Assembly: GCA_016081115.2 (NCBI GenBank)
Contig: CM071931.1
Span: 14,764,284 to 14,828,283, forward strand
Length of the DNA stretch: 64,000 bases
From: Rehmannia glutinosa
Lineage: Eukaryota > Streptophyta > Magnoliopsida > Lamiales > Orobanchaceae
Direction: 5' to 3'
Within the stretch, counting starts at the first letter, position 1; every line of letters begins with the position of its first letter. Positions 31,786 to 45,299 of this stretch are shown one piece after another. Both the position numbers and the translations under genes were made by a program. Below the pieces are notes generated by a model. That model did not search any database and had not been told where the DNA came from. It saw only the letters and a program-made list of their open reading frames with translations.

Positions 31786-33223
31786 TTCTTTTTATATGAG
31801 GTGGGAAGTTTTTGATATGGCTGAAAATGGGGAAGAAGAAGAAGAAAGAAGATGGCACTGTTTGAAAATGAAAATGAAAAGTAAGAGAAAAAGAGTGAGG
31901 ATAATTAACCTTGAAAATACATCAAATAGCTGACAGTTTGAACTTTGAAGAACTGATATATTGTTGTAGGTGGGAGCTAGATAGCATGTGCATGCAAAAT
32001 TGGTTTCTTAAAATAGATATTCTTTTCTAAAAGTGTGGTCATTTTTTATTTTTGTTGGGTTTGACCAACATGAAATCCTAACCTTGGATTGGCAACTTGA
32101 TAGACATGTTTGAAGAAGAATATTTCACTTTTTCTATCTAGCCTAAAATAGAAACATTTCAAGCTTTTTTTCCTAGAAATTATATGGATAGAAGATGTCT
32201 TTTTTGGCATAAGTTTGACTGAGATTGGTTTACACATTGATTTCATTTCTTGAGAAGCTAGCTAATCAATTTTGTTGTCAGTTTATTAACCCTGCTAATG
32301 AAGAGTTGAGTGAAGGGTGTCAATTCCGGACTCGACATGTAAACCCAATACTAATTTAACACGAAATTAATGGGTATAGGTCCAGACTTCATGGGTCATG
32401 GTTGAAATCGGGTCGAACCCGAATAATCCGCCAATTAAACATGTTAGGTTTGGGTCAACCTGTTATGACCCATTTAACCGCCTAACCGGGTTGTGAATTT
32501 AAAAGAAACTAAGTAAATAATTAATAATAAAAGAAAGCAAGACATGCCCATAAAAGTTAAATTATAAAACCTCTTTAATTATGTAAGTTCTTATTATTTT
32601 GCATATTTTTTTGTATGTTGTTTTCAAAATATTATTAGTATACTATGTTATTCAATTATGTTATTCGTGATAATTTTATGATCAAATTTTACCAGGAAAA
32701 AAAAGGTTCGTTGTCATATTATTTATAGGTATACGTTCATGAATGAAAAATGATATTGGAAACAGTAGTGACATATTATGTACACATTCAAATATTCATT
32801 ACAGGAAGAAATAGGAATGCCCCTCTATTAAACACGAATAAATTTTTTTATCAATATTTAATTTAAATATATGTTGTACTATTTGGCTAATTATTGATTA
32901 AAACTAATTTTTTATAATTCCAATATTTTTCTTTATTTTTAAAATTGTCTAGTAACTTTTGTTTAAAAGTAAACTGGTTGGTAATAATTTGTGAAAATAA
33001 ATAATCCAGTTTTGGATACTAAAATATGTCAAAGAAGCTATTTAAATAACATTAATAGTGTCATGTCTTTTTGGCCATTATGGTCATAAAACGATTTTAT
33101 AATACCAAACTTAATAACTTATATAAGACCTAAAAAAATTATAAAGTCAAATATTTTCTTTATCCAAACACTTTAATATTTTATTTTCAAAATAAAATCA
33201 ACAGCTTATGCGCTCTTAAAACA
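31786..33223. other. AT-rich intergenic DNA with a hAT-like remnant
   Basis: No gene supported. Positions about 32317-32500 carry GGGTGTCAATTCCGG and several GGGTCGAACCCG/CCCATTTAACC motifs like subterminal parts of plant hAT elements, but no second end or target duplication was found. Confidence 0.4.
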
Positions 33224-33375
33224 TAAAATATGCAAACATATTTCATTTTTACACAAAAATTTAGTGAAATTTTTAATTTTAAAAAATGATGAAAATATTA
33301 AAATGAGTTGCTATTGTGTTTTATTGTATACAAATGTGGCAAAATTTATTTTGAAAATTCACTCTAAAATTAAAA
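33224..33375. repeat. Direct repeat, first copy
   Basis: About 150 bp (from CATAAAATATGCAAACATAT to CTCTAAAATTAAAACAAAA) repeated at 34604-34762 with about ten differences. Nature unknown. Confidence 0.75.
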
Positions 33376-33547
33376 CAAAATTTATTTTGAATCACGTTCA
33401 ACGTTTGTGACATTTTCTAAAGTTATACAATCACGTGCAATATTTGTGCATTTTGCTAAAGTTATATGAATCACGTGCAATATACATGCTTATTACTAGT
33501 TTATATAAGTATACGATAAATACTGTTAATATCTTATGGCTTTCAAT

Positions 33548-34064
33548 TAGGGCTGTAAAAGAATCGAATCGAATATTCACAGTATTCGATTCGAATTCGA
33601 CTAATATTCGAATATTCGTATTCGTATTCGTTTATTATTTGAATTGAAAAATATATCCGTATTCGATTCGACCAATATATTCGAATATTCGTAATCGAAT
33701 TTTTTTAATTATTTTATATAGTTTTTTCTTCTAACTTTCATTAATGTACAATATAAATTAAAATCTGAATAATAAAAAAAATTATCAAATAAGTACTAGT
33801 TGATAATAAAATTAACATAGAAATTATGAATATATACACATATATAATATCAATACTAATATATATATATGTATTTATTAGTAATATATAATATAAATAA
33901 TTATTCGAATATTCGAATCAAAGATTGTGTTATTCGAATTCGAATTCGAAATAATACAAATAAAAAAATATATTCTTATTCGAATTCTTATTCGAATTTG
34001 TCGAATTCGAATCTTGATATTCGAATTCGAATCGCGAATCGTATTTGATTCTTTTACATCCCTA
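33548..34064. mobile_element. hAT-type MITE (GAATCGAAT family), second copy
   Basis: 517 bp. Ends TAGGGCTGTAAAAGAATC and (reverse) TAGGGATGTAAAAGAATC; exact 8-bp target duplication CTTTCAAT (33540-33547, 34065-34072). The interior has dense ATTCGAATTCG motifs, AT-rich core, no transposase. It is inserted into a third partial copy of the tandem block, splitting CTTATGGCTTTCAATGCTTTCATTG-type sequence. Confidence 0.9.
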
Positions 34065-34603
34065 CTTTCAATGCTTTCATTGATCAATTCCTTTGTTTTC
34101 CTCTCAACATTACTTTTGTTCTCCTCCTGTATTTTTTTTCTCCTAATATTTCACTTAAAATTTCAATTATCCCATCTGGTGGATGAAATTGACTCTCTCC
34201 CTAATAACAAATAGCAATTGTATGTGTGTGGTTGTGGACAGACGTAGCTATTCTTTTTTTTTTTTTTTTTGAGTGACAGACGTAGCTTTTCTTAAAGCTA
34301 GCTAAATCATGTATTGCACTAGTTACTTACTAATAATGATTTGGATGAACATATATTATATTTATGTGCTTTACATATATGGTTAAGGTTTGGCTTCTAT
34401 CTAGTGTCGGTTCACCCTACGTTCATGACCTAGCTACGCCATTACTTGTACTTGTAACTTGTAAATTTAATTATACTTATCTAGTTGTCTTTGCCCCAAG
34501 ACTTAAATCCTACTTCCGCACTGACACCTATTAATTTTATTTTCATATATCCATATTTCACATACTTTCGAGATAAATTCAATTTAATTTATATATGTAG
34601 TCC

Positions 34604-34762
34604 ACATAAAATATGCAAACATATTTCATTTTTACACAAAAATTTGGTGAAAATTTTAATTTTAAAAAATGATGAATATTAAAATGAGTTGTTATTATGT
34701 TTTATTGTGTACAAATGAGGCAAATTTATTTTGAAAACATCACTCTAAAATTAAAACAAAAT
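34604..34762. repeat. Direct repeat, second copy
   Basis: Partner of 33224-33375. The two copies lie on either side of the MITE-bearing segment. Confidence 0.75.
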
Positions 34763-34781
34763 AATCTATATTTGATAACAA

Positions 34782-34917
34782 ATTTTTTTTTTAGTACAAG
34801 GTACTGGGAGGGATAGGACTGGTGGGATTCGATCTGGATTATAAATATTCAACCGATTGAACTACAATCATTAATTTTACTGATGCCCCCTAGATGACCT
34901 TTTTAACAGTCCAAATA
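34782..34917 (-). mobile_element. SINE-like unit with pol III boxes
   Basis: Read minus, about 135 bp: TAGTTCAATCGG (34853-34864) fits the A box TRGYNNANNNG, and GATCGAATCCC (34824-34834) fits the B box GWTCRANNC, about 30 bp apart as in tRNA promoters. The unit ends in a run of A (plus-strand T at 34783-34792). This is the plan of a plant SINE. No target duplication was found and no consensus could be compared. Confidence 0.5.
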
Positions 34918-34997
34918 TAAAAATTCACCTTTACAATTTAGTTTTATACTTTTATTTATATATAAATTTAATTTCAGAATAAAATGTTAACAAAAAG

Positions 34998-35160
34998 AAT
35001 TGGCGACTACGCATAAAATGTTGCTGTTATTTTTTAAATAATGGCTACGTATTTTTAGTATAACAAAAAAATATATATTAATAATATGTTATTTATAATA
35101 GTAATCTGGTTCGGTATTGAAATTGGCGGCTACGCATAAAATGTTGCTGTCATTTTTTAT
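34998..35160. repeat. 39-bp direct repeat upstream of nucleotidase gene
   Basis: AATTGGCGACTACGCATAAA and following bases at 34998-35036 recur at 35122-35160 with two changes. This is within 300 bp of the start codon at 35298, so it may lie in the promoter or 5' leader. It could equally be a transposon remnant. Confidence 0.6.
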
Positions 35161-35222
35161 ACACTTCAAATCTTCAGCGAACACTCATGTTGAGAACCCT
35201 AATTCATCAATTCCATCATTCC

Positions 35223-35253
35223 ATGTAACCAAATGAAGAAAATTACAGTTTGA
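35223..35253 (+). promoter_or_regulatory. Candidate upstream start-stop and short uORF
   Basis: ATGTAA at 35223-35228 is a start codon followed at once by a stop, and ATG at 35233 opens a six-residue frame ending in TGA at 35253. Both lie upstream of the main start at 35298. They matter only if the transcript begins further upstream, which the sequence does not show. Confidence 0.3.
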
Positions 35254-35297
35254 AGAATCTCAAATTGAACCAGAAAGGCAGAAAATTGAATTTATTT

Positions 35298-38200
35298 ATG
35301 GCCTCTTTTCGCAGAAGGCTCTCTCCATTTGGTTATTCTCTTCCGGTAATTCAGCTGCCTATATAGGAATTTTTAAAGTTTAGTGCTTCTTTTCCTTCAA
35401 CTACATATGCCTTTACATGTATGGATTATCGGCGAAGAAGTGAAAGATTGTGTTTGTTTCATATATATGTATATATATTACTGTTTTTTTTTCCTTTTCA
35501 TTTTTTCTCTTTTTTCTCCATATAGATGTAAATTAGTGTATGATGTATTTGTTAGTTTATTAACTTTTTTTCTTTTTCTAATTAACATTTGCAGGGCACG
35601 AACATTGCGCATTCTGGAATTGTTGAAGGTCTTCTTTTAAACTTTCATTGTGTGCTTACGTGAATTATGAAATATGACTTTTATCTTGAAATGTGTGAAA
35701 AGGGAAGTAGCCGTGAATTTGGTGAATTGTTATAATTGGGGATTTTGAAAAATCAGTTGGAGTTTAGTGAGTTGCTGGTTCTGGTTTCCAAGTCCACTTA
35801 TTTTACGCCACATGCAGCCCGTTGTATTTTCTCATTGAGTGGGTATTTGTGCTTTTTGGGATTTGAACTTATTTCATTTGAGGTAAACAAGTGGTATGTA
35901 TGTAATAGATTCTTTTGAAAGATCATGGCATTGGATGATGCATAGCTCTAGGCAAATATGAACTTGCTTTGACAATCTCAGTGGACGTGTCTAGATATGA
36001 AAAGAAGGAGAACTGTTTGTTTAATTGAATATTTTTTGATATTTTTAGGGGTTGGAAGAAGCATTCTTCGTAAATTTAGCTCAGTTTTCACGACAGAGCA
36101 AAGAGTGCTGAAATTGGAAGAAAAGGAAGGAAACCCGATTTTAGAGGATGAAATTGCCAAGATTCGTTATGTATTTAATACTGTGAAGGAGAGGTTTCTC
36201 AAAGTACCGGATGCATTGCAAGAAATGCCTAAAACAGATCCTAAAGGTTGCAAGCATTTCTTTTTTGTTTCATTTAACTGAAAAGTCAACTTCTGCTGGG
36301 ATAATTTGTTAAATTGACATTTTAGGCATATATGTAAACAAGAACTTGAGATTGGACAATATACAAGTGTTCGGGTTTGACTATGACTACACATTGGCAC
36401 ACTATTCGGCCAATTTACAAAGCTTAATATATGATCTTGCCAAAGAGTATTTGGTTAATGAGGTATGTTCAGAATGTTTCCGTAGAGAAGATCTTAGTAT
36501 GCATCAAGTTCATTCTGTCCACAACTTGGGTAGAAACATATAGCAGTTTATATCTTTGTTTTTTGTTGTGCGCTTTTCAGCTTAGATATCCTGATAGTTG
36601 CTTGGAATTCAAATATGATAATTCATTTCCAATAAGAGGGCTGTATTATGACAAGTCAAAAGGATGTCTGATGAAGCTGGATTTCTTTGGATCAATCGAG
36701 CCTGATGGATGCTATTTTGGCAGGCGCAAGGTATATGTAACTTTCTCTTTTGAATATTTTAATTTCTAATTCCTTACAGAACATATACTGCTGGATCACA
36801 TAATTCTCTATTCTCTTTCTGGAATTAATCGGAAGATAAATCTTAGTTCAGGAAAAAAATGTTGAATGGTCAATAGTTTGACCAATGACATCTTGATGAA
36901 GTTAGAGGAAAAGAAGGCTTATAGGAGATCTAATGAATTTATTCAAAGACAGCTGTAAAATAATAATACAATGACAACGTGAAAAATGCTTTGGAGCATG
37001 GAGGATCTGGGGTATATGTTATGTGTGTGTTTGGGACGGTGGAGGGTTATTTTGTGGTGAGATACCCCTGGCTGTCATGATGTCATCAACGAGAGTCAAA
37101 CAGTTTCATGGAATCACTTTGCGTGAAATATCCTGATAAGTTACAAAACCAAAATAAAATTAATTTTACATTATATAATATTTATATTGGTGAAATATAA
37201 CGTGAGCTAAATAATTAATGACAGAGCAAACAGTTTTCTGCAGTTCTTTGCATGAAAAGTTCTGACAAGTTAAAAACCAAGCACTTAAATAAAAATAATT
37301 CTTCATAATATTCTGTTTTACTACAACTTTGAAAGATTCTGATTTAACATTTTTTAATAAACTCTGAATTTTAGTGGTGTCATCATTAATTGTGTTACTA
37401 CAATTATTTCTAAGCACTTGAACTTTATAATATATCTTTCAGTTTAGCAACTTTCAATGAAATAATGCTGCAGAAGAAATCTGATACTCATACCTGTTTG
37501 ACAGCATGCAAACCACGTACCAAACATCCATTTATCCACCACCCATCCGACCCACACACATGGATTGTAGAAAGAAAAGTCTGTGGGTGCTGAACACTTG
37601 GACAAAGGAAAGGGACAAAACAATAAATTTGCATGTTGCTAAAGATTCAAAAAATTGATTATTATAGGTGGTTCCTGTAAGGGTGACATTGCTCCCATGG
37701 GAAAGAGGGTTAGAAACATATTTATGAAACAAAGAGGAAGGGAATAACTAATAATTGAAATGTAGAGAAAACCAGTTTTCCACGACAGTAAACTTCGGAA
37801 TTCCAGGGGTGGGGGTGATGGTGTTTCCATACCTGCTGTCTTGGCAGCTCAGCCGGTGCTTTGAGGGACATCATTCACACCACACTGTAAAATATCTTAG
37901 GTTAGATGGTTGCAACAGCTAGTGAAAACCTGAAATTTTTGCATGCACATATATCATACTAGAGGGAAGAGGCACTTGAATGTGAAGAGATATTTGGAAA
38001 AAAAGAAAATGGTGTCCTCCTTGTCTTAGCATCATATGTATATGAATGGCACACAGACACAAAAACTTCCATATTATTTTTCAATTTTTGTCAAAACAAG
38101 CCAAGGAAATAACGATCTTTTTTTTTGCGGATTAGGTTTTCAGTTATCTTTGAATGACATTGAATTAGTGATCTTTCCACAAACTTGTTTGTAATGGTTT

Positions 38201-41200
38201 TAGTATCTCTGAGTTTGCAAAATTCAGATTTTAAACCTCTCTCGTTTAACTCCTCTGTGAAATTATCTTAATTATTTTTTTAAAAAAACTTATCTGTAGT
38301 GGAAAGACAAATTGGTTTTAGTACTCCTCTATTACGTGGACATTAAGTTCTGTCTCTTTGATAAAAGAGTCTTGCTCTCAAATTTCCCTAGGTCTCTCAA
38401 TCAAAATATGTAAGTGAGTGCCTGAAAATTTCTAGGATTCCCCATCTGTTTATCACTGTTGTATGATCTGTTTTATACGTATGTTGTTGCATAACTAAAT
38501 AATGAAGTTTCATGCCTAGATAGTGAGTAAGTATGCTCAAATTGTTACAACAAATGGGATATTAAACAGTATTGACCAAGCTAATATCTTCGATGATATT
38601 ATCCATGAAAATACAGCTCAGCCGATCAGAAATCAATGACTTATATGGTACACGACATATTGGTCGTCATCAAGCTCGAGGGCTAGTGGGTTTGATGGAC
38701 TTCTTTTGCTTCAGTGAGGTTAGTTCATTCTCGATACATTTTCTCATGCTATTCTAGTTTTCTTGTTACATACTTCTCCATTGTTATTTAAATGGTTTTG
38801 ATAATGTTTTGTCATGATTCATCATGAATGGCTGCTTAATCTTAAATATTTACTTTAGTTTCAAAAAAATCATACATATTTCATAACCACCACATTCAGG
38901 AATTTTTTTTTTTAAATTATAAATGAAATGAGCTTCTTCTTATATTTTTCGAAAGCTGCAATAGCTGCTATGTTTACAATTTATGTTTGGATAGTTGTGT
39001 TAAAATATACACACAAATGACGTTCAATTTTAAACTTTGCTAAGTATTTTCTCCTCAATTTTGGTCATGAGTATTGCAGGAAGCTTTCAGAGTTATATAT
39101 TCCACTATAAAAAGGAAATCACTTACTTTGAACATATTTTCAGAGAACTCGGTGTAGGCTACATATGTTTAGCAAAAAAAAAAGTTGGATTTTCTTCAAG
39201 AATTCGTTTATCCCTGCAATTTCATTGGAGAGGGAAATGTACCCTGATATCCCCTTAAATGATTCACCTAGGTTAGTCATATAACTAGTGTGGTGCTGGA
39301 TCCCTTTATGATAGAAACTGACCTATTAGTACTGTATGAATGTAGTGTCTTAATAAATAATATCCCATTTTTAGTTTACCAAGTCTCCGCCACTAGGCTA
39401 AAAGTGGAAACGTGGGTACTGATTTAATCAGAAACCTGATCAACCAGCAAGTCACTAGATAGCCTTGAAGACTTAGGACATCGTGTCTTTCCCCTAGGCC
39501 CATACTTTTCTCACTGCATTTAGTAGTATTACACAAATGGATAACCACCATGGTGTTGGAACATGTTTAAAATGTAGAGATAATCATCATCATTTTCATT
39601 AAATATTTAGGAAATGCTTGCTATCAAGGAATACTGAACATTCTGGATTAACAATATGAAATCTTTATATCGACAGTCTGAAGTTGTGCTTATAATCTGG
39701 AGTGAACTGAACTAAATGAGTCAACGGAAGGCAAAAGACATTGCTGTGGCTTATGAACACATTAGTTATAGTGATCTATATAAACAAGTTTAAGTATAGA
39801 AACTAAATGACATTAGAAAAAGAAACTGATAATTTTATTCTTGGATCCATGGCATAAGATAAATATGCTATGATATTATTTTCATGGCCCATGGCATAAG
39901 CTATATCTGCTACTACTATGAGTGGATACTGACTGCAAAGTATACGTCGAGGTCTTTATTGAACATATGCAGTTTTGAACATATGCAGTTTGAATTTATT
40001 TCAAAACATGAAAAGTAAACCTTCAAATTTATATTTGTGGTTTTGGAATTGGCCTTTTTATGTGATTGATCGGATAGTACAACTGGTATGAAGACAGGCA
40101 AATGAGGCAGGACTTAAGTTACAGACTCTTCTTGTTGACTTATTAATCATGAAAGTATGATTTTAATAGCAGGTTCATTTTTCAAGGGTTAGCCATGTTT
40201 TGACAACTCTTGAGATTGAGCTCACTTGTCTTTCTAACCTGAGGTAAAAAATTCTCGAGGGATGAAGTGTAGTTGCTGCGTAAAGTAAAATTGGATGATC
40301 CATAATGAAAAAGTAAGGATGCCATTGAATAAGTGAGAAGTTTTGAAAGGTGATAAAAATGCACTTAAAAAAATATCACAAATTTATGTGGTACAAAATG
40401 GTGCTTATGCTGTATTTCTGTGCGATATAAAACTTATAGGAACTTTAGATATCTATTTATCTCAGGTGGCATGTTTCCTTGATGAGCCGAGACTGGTTGA
40501 GTCAGTGTATGTTGTTGTTATTCTGCAGGCATGCCTTATTGCTGATATTATTCAACATTTTGTTGATGCCAAGCTGGAATTTGATGCTTCTTATGTTTAT
40601 CAAGATGTGAATCGAGCAATTCAGCATGTACATCGAAGTGGATTAGCACATCGAGGAATTCTGTCTGATCCAAAGAAGTATCTCGTAAAGAATGTACGTT
40701 AACTTGTTCACAAGTTGTTAATATTATCTCATTACTATTTAGACACATCTTAAGTGAAAAAATTTGAGCAGTTACCAGGTTTTTGGGTGTCTGTATTACT
40801 CCAGGGACAGCTAATGCGCTTCCTGAGAATGCTAAAGGAGAATGGGAAGAAACTTTTCTTGTTGACGAACTCTCCTTATTATTTTGTCGATGGAGGAATG
40901 CACTTCATGTTGGAGGTAATTATCATTTTAGATGATATGCATGATCCTTTCAATTGAGAAGATAGTTGTTGGCGATCTGTAGGGTGCTGTTGTCATCTTG
41001 TTGCTTGTTAATACGATGAGGTTTTTGTGAAATTTCTCCAATGATGCATTCTTAGACTTGCCAGGGCTGTCCGTTTTTATTGTTAACTTTATTTTATTTT
41101 CGTTCGCTTGATTTTTCTTTTCTTATTCTTACTTGGCAAATTTTAGTACAGCCATCTTTTCTTCCAATCCTAGAATCACAATACAAAATCCCGTTTTTAA

Positions 41201-44200
41201 CTACATAACATGGAAGAAAACCTTCTTTCGGCATTCTTGATTCTGAAATCACCTGTCGGCTCCTATTTTTGGGGGAAATCTCTCGTTTTCTATTATTCTA
41301 CATCTGTCCTACACTGAAAGTTGTAAACTTCGAAACCAAAATAGTAAACAAGCTATATGATTCTCCCCTTTGGTTGTCCTTAAATTTTGTGCTTGATCAT
41401 TCCTGCTATAGTGCGCAAGTCATTTATATCTTTATTGGTTCGTTGAACCAAGCTTTTATAGTTTGTGTTTGTCGTGTGACGATTGACATCTTTGTATAAC
41501 ATGATTCATGTTATTACATATAAGATATTATAGACAACGGTTCTACAGTATTACTGTTATTCACTTGCTGAAACTTTTCCACTGCTTGGCTGTGACAACT
41601 CTTATGAGTTCATATCCCTAAGCATGCCTCACATGCATCATCTCTTAGAGATATAACTTCTTTGTTCAGATCATGTAAGTTGCCTTTTTAACAAGCCATT
41701 TACGTGGATTTATCTAATTATCTGCTCGTACTACGTTAAAGCATCATTTTTAGCAACCTGTGAATGCAATTCTGTTTCCCATCTCCGTGTTTCTCATTTC
41801 TTTGGATGAAGAACAGTATAGAAAGATGCTAAGCATCTTGTGTCCCCTGTTAATAGGATTCATTGGGACACCAAGACTCCTGGAGGGAACTTTTTGACGT
41901 TGTGATTGCTAAAGCCAACAAACCAGAATTTTATTCATCCGAGCATCCATTTCGGTAGCCCTCCTTTCCTATGTACTTCTACCATTTTATCGCATTCTCT
42001 ATTGGAATGACATTCAGTGTAGTCCATTTAGGTTTGTATTCAGCTGGTACGTTTACTTAAAGTTTAAAGTTAGTCGTTATTGTAAATATCATGCCAACAA
42101 TATCAGCAGCAATCTTCATGTTGGCTGCAATATTGTTGTGGATGAGTTATTTACTGTATAATTTAGGGCTTATTGTGATGAGAATACTGTGTTGTGTCAG
42201 AAAATAGATACTAATCATCTTCAAAGGAAAAAAAAAAGTTGAAATCCAATAAGTGGTTGTCAGAAGACTGAGGATCTCTGATACTGTATAAACATAAGGA
42301 CAAAAATAATATATTTTTGCTTTATTCAGTAAAATAAGTTAGAATTTGTACAAAAAATTAAGTTTTTATTTTTTTAACTTACATAAGGAATGAAATTTTT
42401 ATAGGTTTTTGAACTTAGCCCCCGACCCCCTGTTATATATGGTTCAGGTGATCCTTTCCTATAGGAGAATTTGATATCTATATAAGTGGTTCCTTATTTC
42501 CTATACATGTATTGTTCCATTGAGGAAAGGGAAAAAAAAGTTGAAATCCAATAAGTGGTTGTGAGAAGACTGAGGATCTCTGATACTGTATAAACATAAG
42601 GACAAAAATAATATATTTTTGCTTTATTCAGTTAAATAAGTTAGAATTTGTACAAAAAATTAAGTTTTTGTTTTTTTTAACTTACATAAGGAATGAATTT
42701 ATTTTTATGTTTTTGAACTTAGCCCCCGACCCCCTGTTATATATGGTTCAGGTGATCCCTTCCTATAGAGAGAATTTGATATCTATGTAAGTGGTTCTTT
42801 ATTTCCTATACATATATTGTTCCATTGAATACTGAATTTCTTTTTCGGCCCCTCTTTTTTCACTTTTCCATGTAGCTGTTATGATGAGGAAAAGGACACT
42901 TTGGCTTATTCAAAGGTGGATGCTTTTCTTCCTAACAATATTTACTACCATGGATGCCTGAAGGCTTTCTTGCAAATAACTAAGTGGAAGGGTCCTGAGG
43001 TACATTCTACGTGGCGAGTGCTGCTCTTGAAGTTCAGTTATATTGTTGATTCATTGTAGACTTTAACAAATTGAAATTTGCAGTAGCACATAAGCTGCTT
43101 CTTTTTTTATCTCAATTATATATTTTACTTTTTGACACAGTTCCTAAAAATTTTTAGGTGATATACTTTGGGGACCACCTATTTAGTGACCTTAGAGGGC
43201 CTTCAAAATCTGGTTGGCGTACAGCTGCCATCATTCACGAATTGGAGGTATGCCTTCAGTTCATGCCATTCTATATTTGATTACAACATATGCTGATGCA
43301 ATATTCCTTTTCTTTCTCTATTTGAAAATTCACGATGATCATTATGTCAGCCCTGATAAAATGGGGCTTCATAGCTTTTCAAAGAAAAAGAAGGATCTTC
43401 TTATCCACCTCGTTATCTCCATTGGATGGTAGTTGACTTGTTTACTCCTGTTGCTGGATCCCATGCTAGATACCTTCATAATGAGTCAGAATATTAGATG
43501 TATCCGTCAGTATTGTGCATAAGTTTCGGCCTCAAAGCAAACTATGTTGTTGTCTAATTATCTGTCCCTACCGCTAATGCTGGAATTCTATTTATATGAG
43601 GTTTTTGCCAATGACTAAATATGTATAAAGTAGTCTTTAAAGAATTGCCCAACAATGTTTTCATTAATTTAAGCTAGAATTTGTCAGATCTTGTCCAATT
43701 TGTCCCTTGTATTTTATCTGATTGTTTCTTGGTTGCTTTCAGAATGAAATACAGATCCAAAATGAAGATAGTTATCGTTTTGAGCAGGTAACCCCTTTGA
43801 AAACTATGAAGTTTCTACATATCAAGTTTGGAGAGTCAGATTATGTTTGAAATTTGATATTATGTGTGTGTATATATGGATGTACATTTTTTAGTTATAT
43901 ATATGTAATATATAAAAATTTAACTTTATTAAGTATTATGTGGTTTTTGCTGTATTGATATTGTGACTATATTTCCTAGTACTTTGAAATATTCCCATAG
44001 ATCAGTTTCTTCTGTTCGTATCTCTTCCATTGTGGACACCACTGTACTTTAGTCCAAAGTCCTTGGGTTCAATTAAGGCAAGCAAGATGGATCATTATAT
44101 TCCATATTCAGTTTGTTTTTGTGTTAAATTACTATATTCAAAGATCAAGGCTCCTCTACACTTCTTGTATTGTTGAAAGTGATTTTCTTTTCTTGAAACT

Positions 44201-45299
44201 CTTTTATGATCTTGGCAACTACATCTTTGCTTACCTCACACTTTCTGTTACTGCTTTTGAGAATGATGATGAGACATTTTAGTTATCACAGTTGTAACTT
44301 TACCTAATTATTCTTCTCTCTCAAACTGCCTATTCACCCATAGGCGAAATTCCATATGATACAAGAACTTCTTGGCAAACTGCATTCTACTGTTGCTAAT
44401 AATGATGGAAGTGAAGATTACATGTCTCTTCTTCGGGAGCTCAACGAAGAGAGACAGAAGGCACGTGACACTATGAAAGGCATGTTTAATAAGTCATTTG
44501 GAGCTACGTTCCTTACTGACACAGGTCAAGAGTCTGCATTTGCTTACCACATCCATCAATATGCTGACGTCTATACCAGCAAGCCCGAAAATTTCTTGTT
44601 TTATCCCCCGGAAGCATGGCTGCATGTGCCTTATGATATAAAAATCATGCCACACCATGTAAAGGTATATGTGGTTTTTCTGCAAATATTTCTTAAATAT
44701 GTTATTTCCTGGGCTCTCAATCACTTTATGTTTTAGAAGTTTTGTTTACTCAATCATAAAAAACTACCACTGAGGTGTAGCCTAATTACAAAAAAGAAAT
44801 CCAGTTATCTTTCAAAATTACTGATACCCCCTTAAGTTATTACAAACACCCCTTTGTGGTTTGTATTTACTTAACAACCCCCCCTCTTGAGGTGGTAATT
44901 TGTAAAATAGAAACAAAACTCAAGTGTGTATTTGTAATTTTGAAGGATAGTTGGGTATTTTTGTAACCTCAAGGGTATTCTTTGCAATTAACCCCAAAAA
45001 TTATATGCATCTTGCGCATTATTCGTCATTTATCAGATTTCCCTTTTCCAGTGCAAGTATACTGACTTTAACTGCAAACAAGCTATAAACTCTTAGTGGT
45101 TCCACCACTTTTAAAGTAGAGTATAGTAGCAAATACAAAAACCGATCTTTTTGAAACCATCATTTAGTTTGTATAAACAATGTGTTATGTATGTTTACCC
45201 CTTGCTAGACCTTTCACTTTGTCTATGTGATATATCCCCATCATTCTAATTAATGTGCTTACTTTCTTTCAGGTATCTTCAAACTTGTTCAGAACTTGA
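35298..45299 (+). CDS. HAD-superfamily 5'-nucleotidase domain protein (NT5DC type)
   Basis: Fourteen exons join to a 549-aa frame: 35298-35345, 35595-35628, 36049-36246, 36326-36462, 36581-36730, 38617-38718, 40529-40693, 40805-40915, 41857-41954, 42876-42999, 43158-43247, 43743-43787, 44344-44664, 45273-45299. All introns inferred are GT-AG and phases match. HAD motifs: FDYDYT with nucleophile D112 and D114, LLTNS with T299, and GDHLFSD with D395 and D400. The conserved regions YGTRHIGRHQARGLVGLMDF, VNRAIQHVHRSGL and SKPENFLF mark the cytosolic 5'-nucleotidase (cN-II/NT5DC) family, which dephosphorylates nucleoside monophosphates; the plant members' substrate is not settled. The N-terminus (MASFRRRLSPFG) is Arg/Ser-rich without early acids, so an organelle-targeting peptide is possible. 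The first two short exons are less certain than the rest. Confidence 0.9.
36731..38616 (+). other. Long intron 5 of nucleotidase gene
   Basis: 1886 bp between exons ending GGCGCAAG and starting CTCAGCCG. No transposon ends or coding region were recognised. The next intron (38719-40528, 1810 bp) is similarly featureless. Confidence 0.6.
42227..42840. repeat. Tandem duplication in nucleotidase intron 9
   Basis: About 303 bp beginning GTTGAAATCCAATAAGTGG is present twice in direct order (about 42237-42530 and 42540-42835) with only small differences, just upstream of exon 10. The splice sites are outside the copies. Confidence 0.8.
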
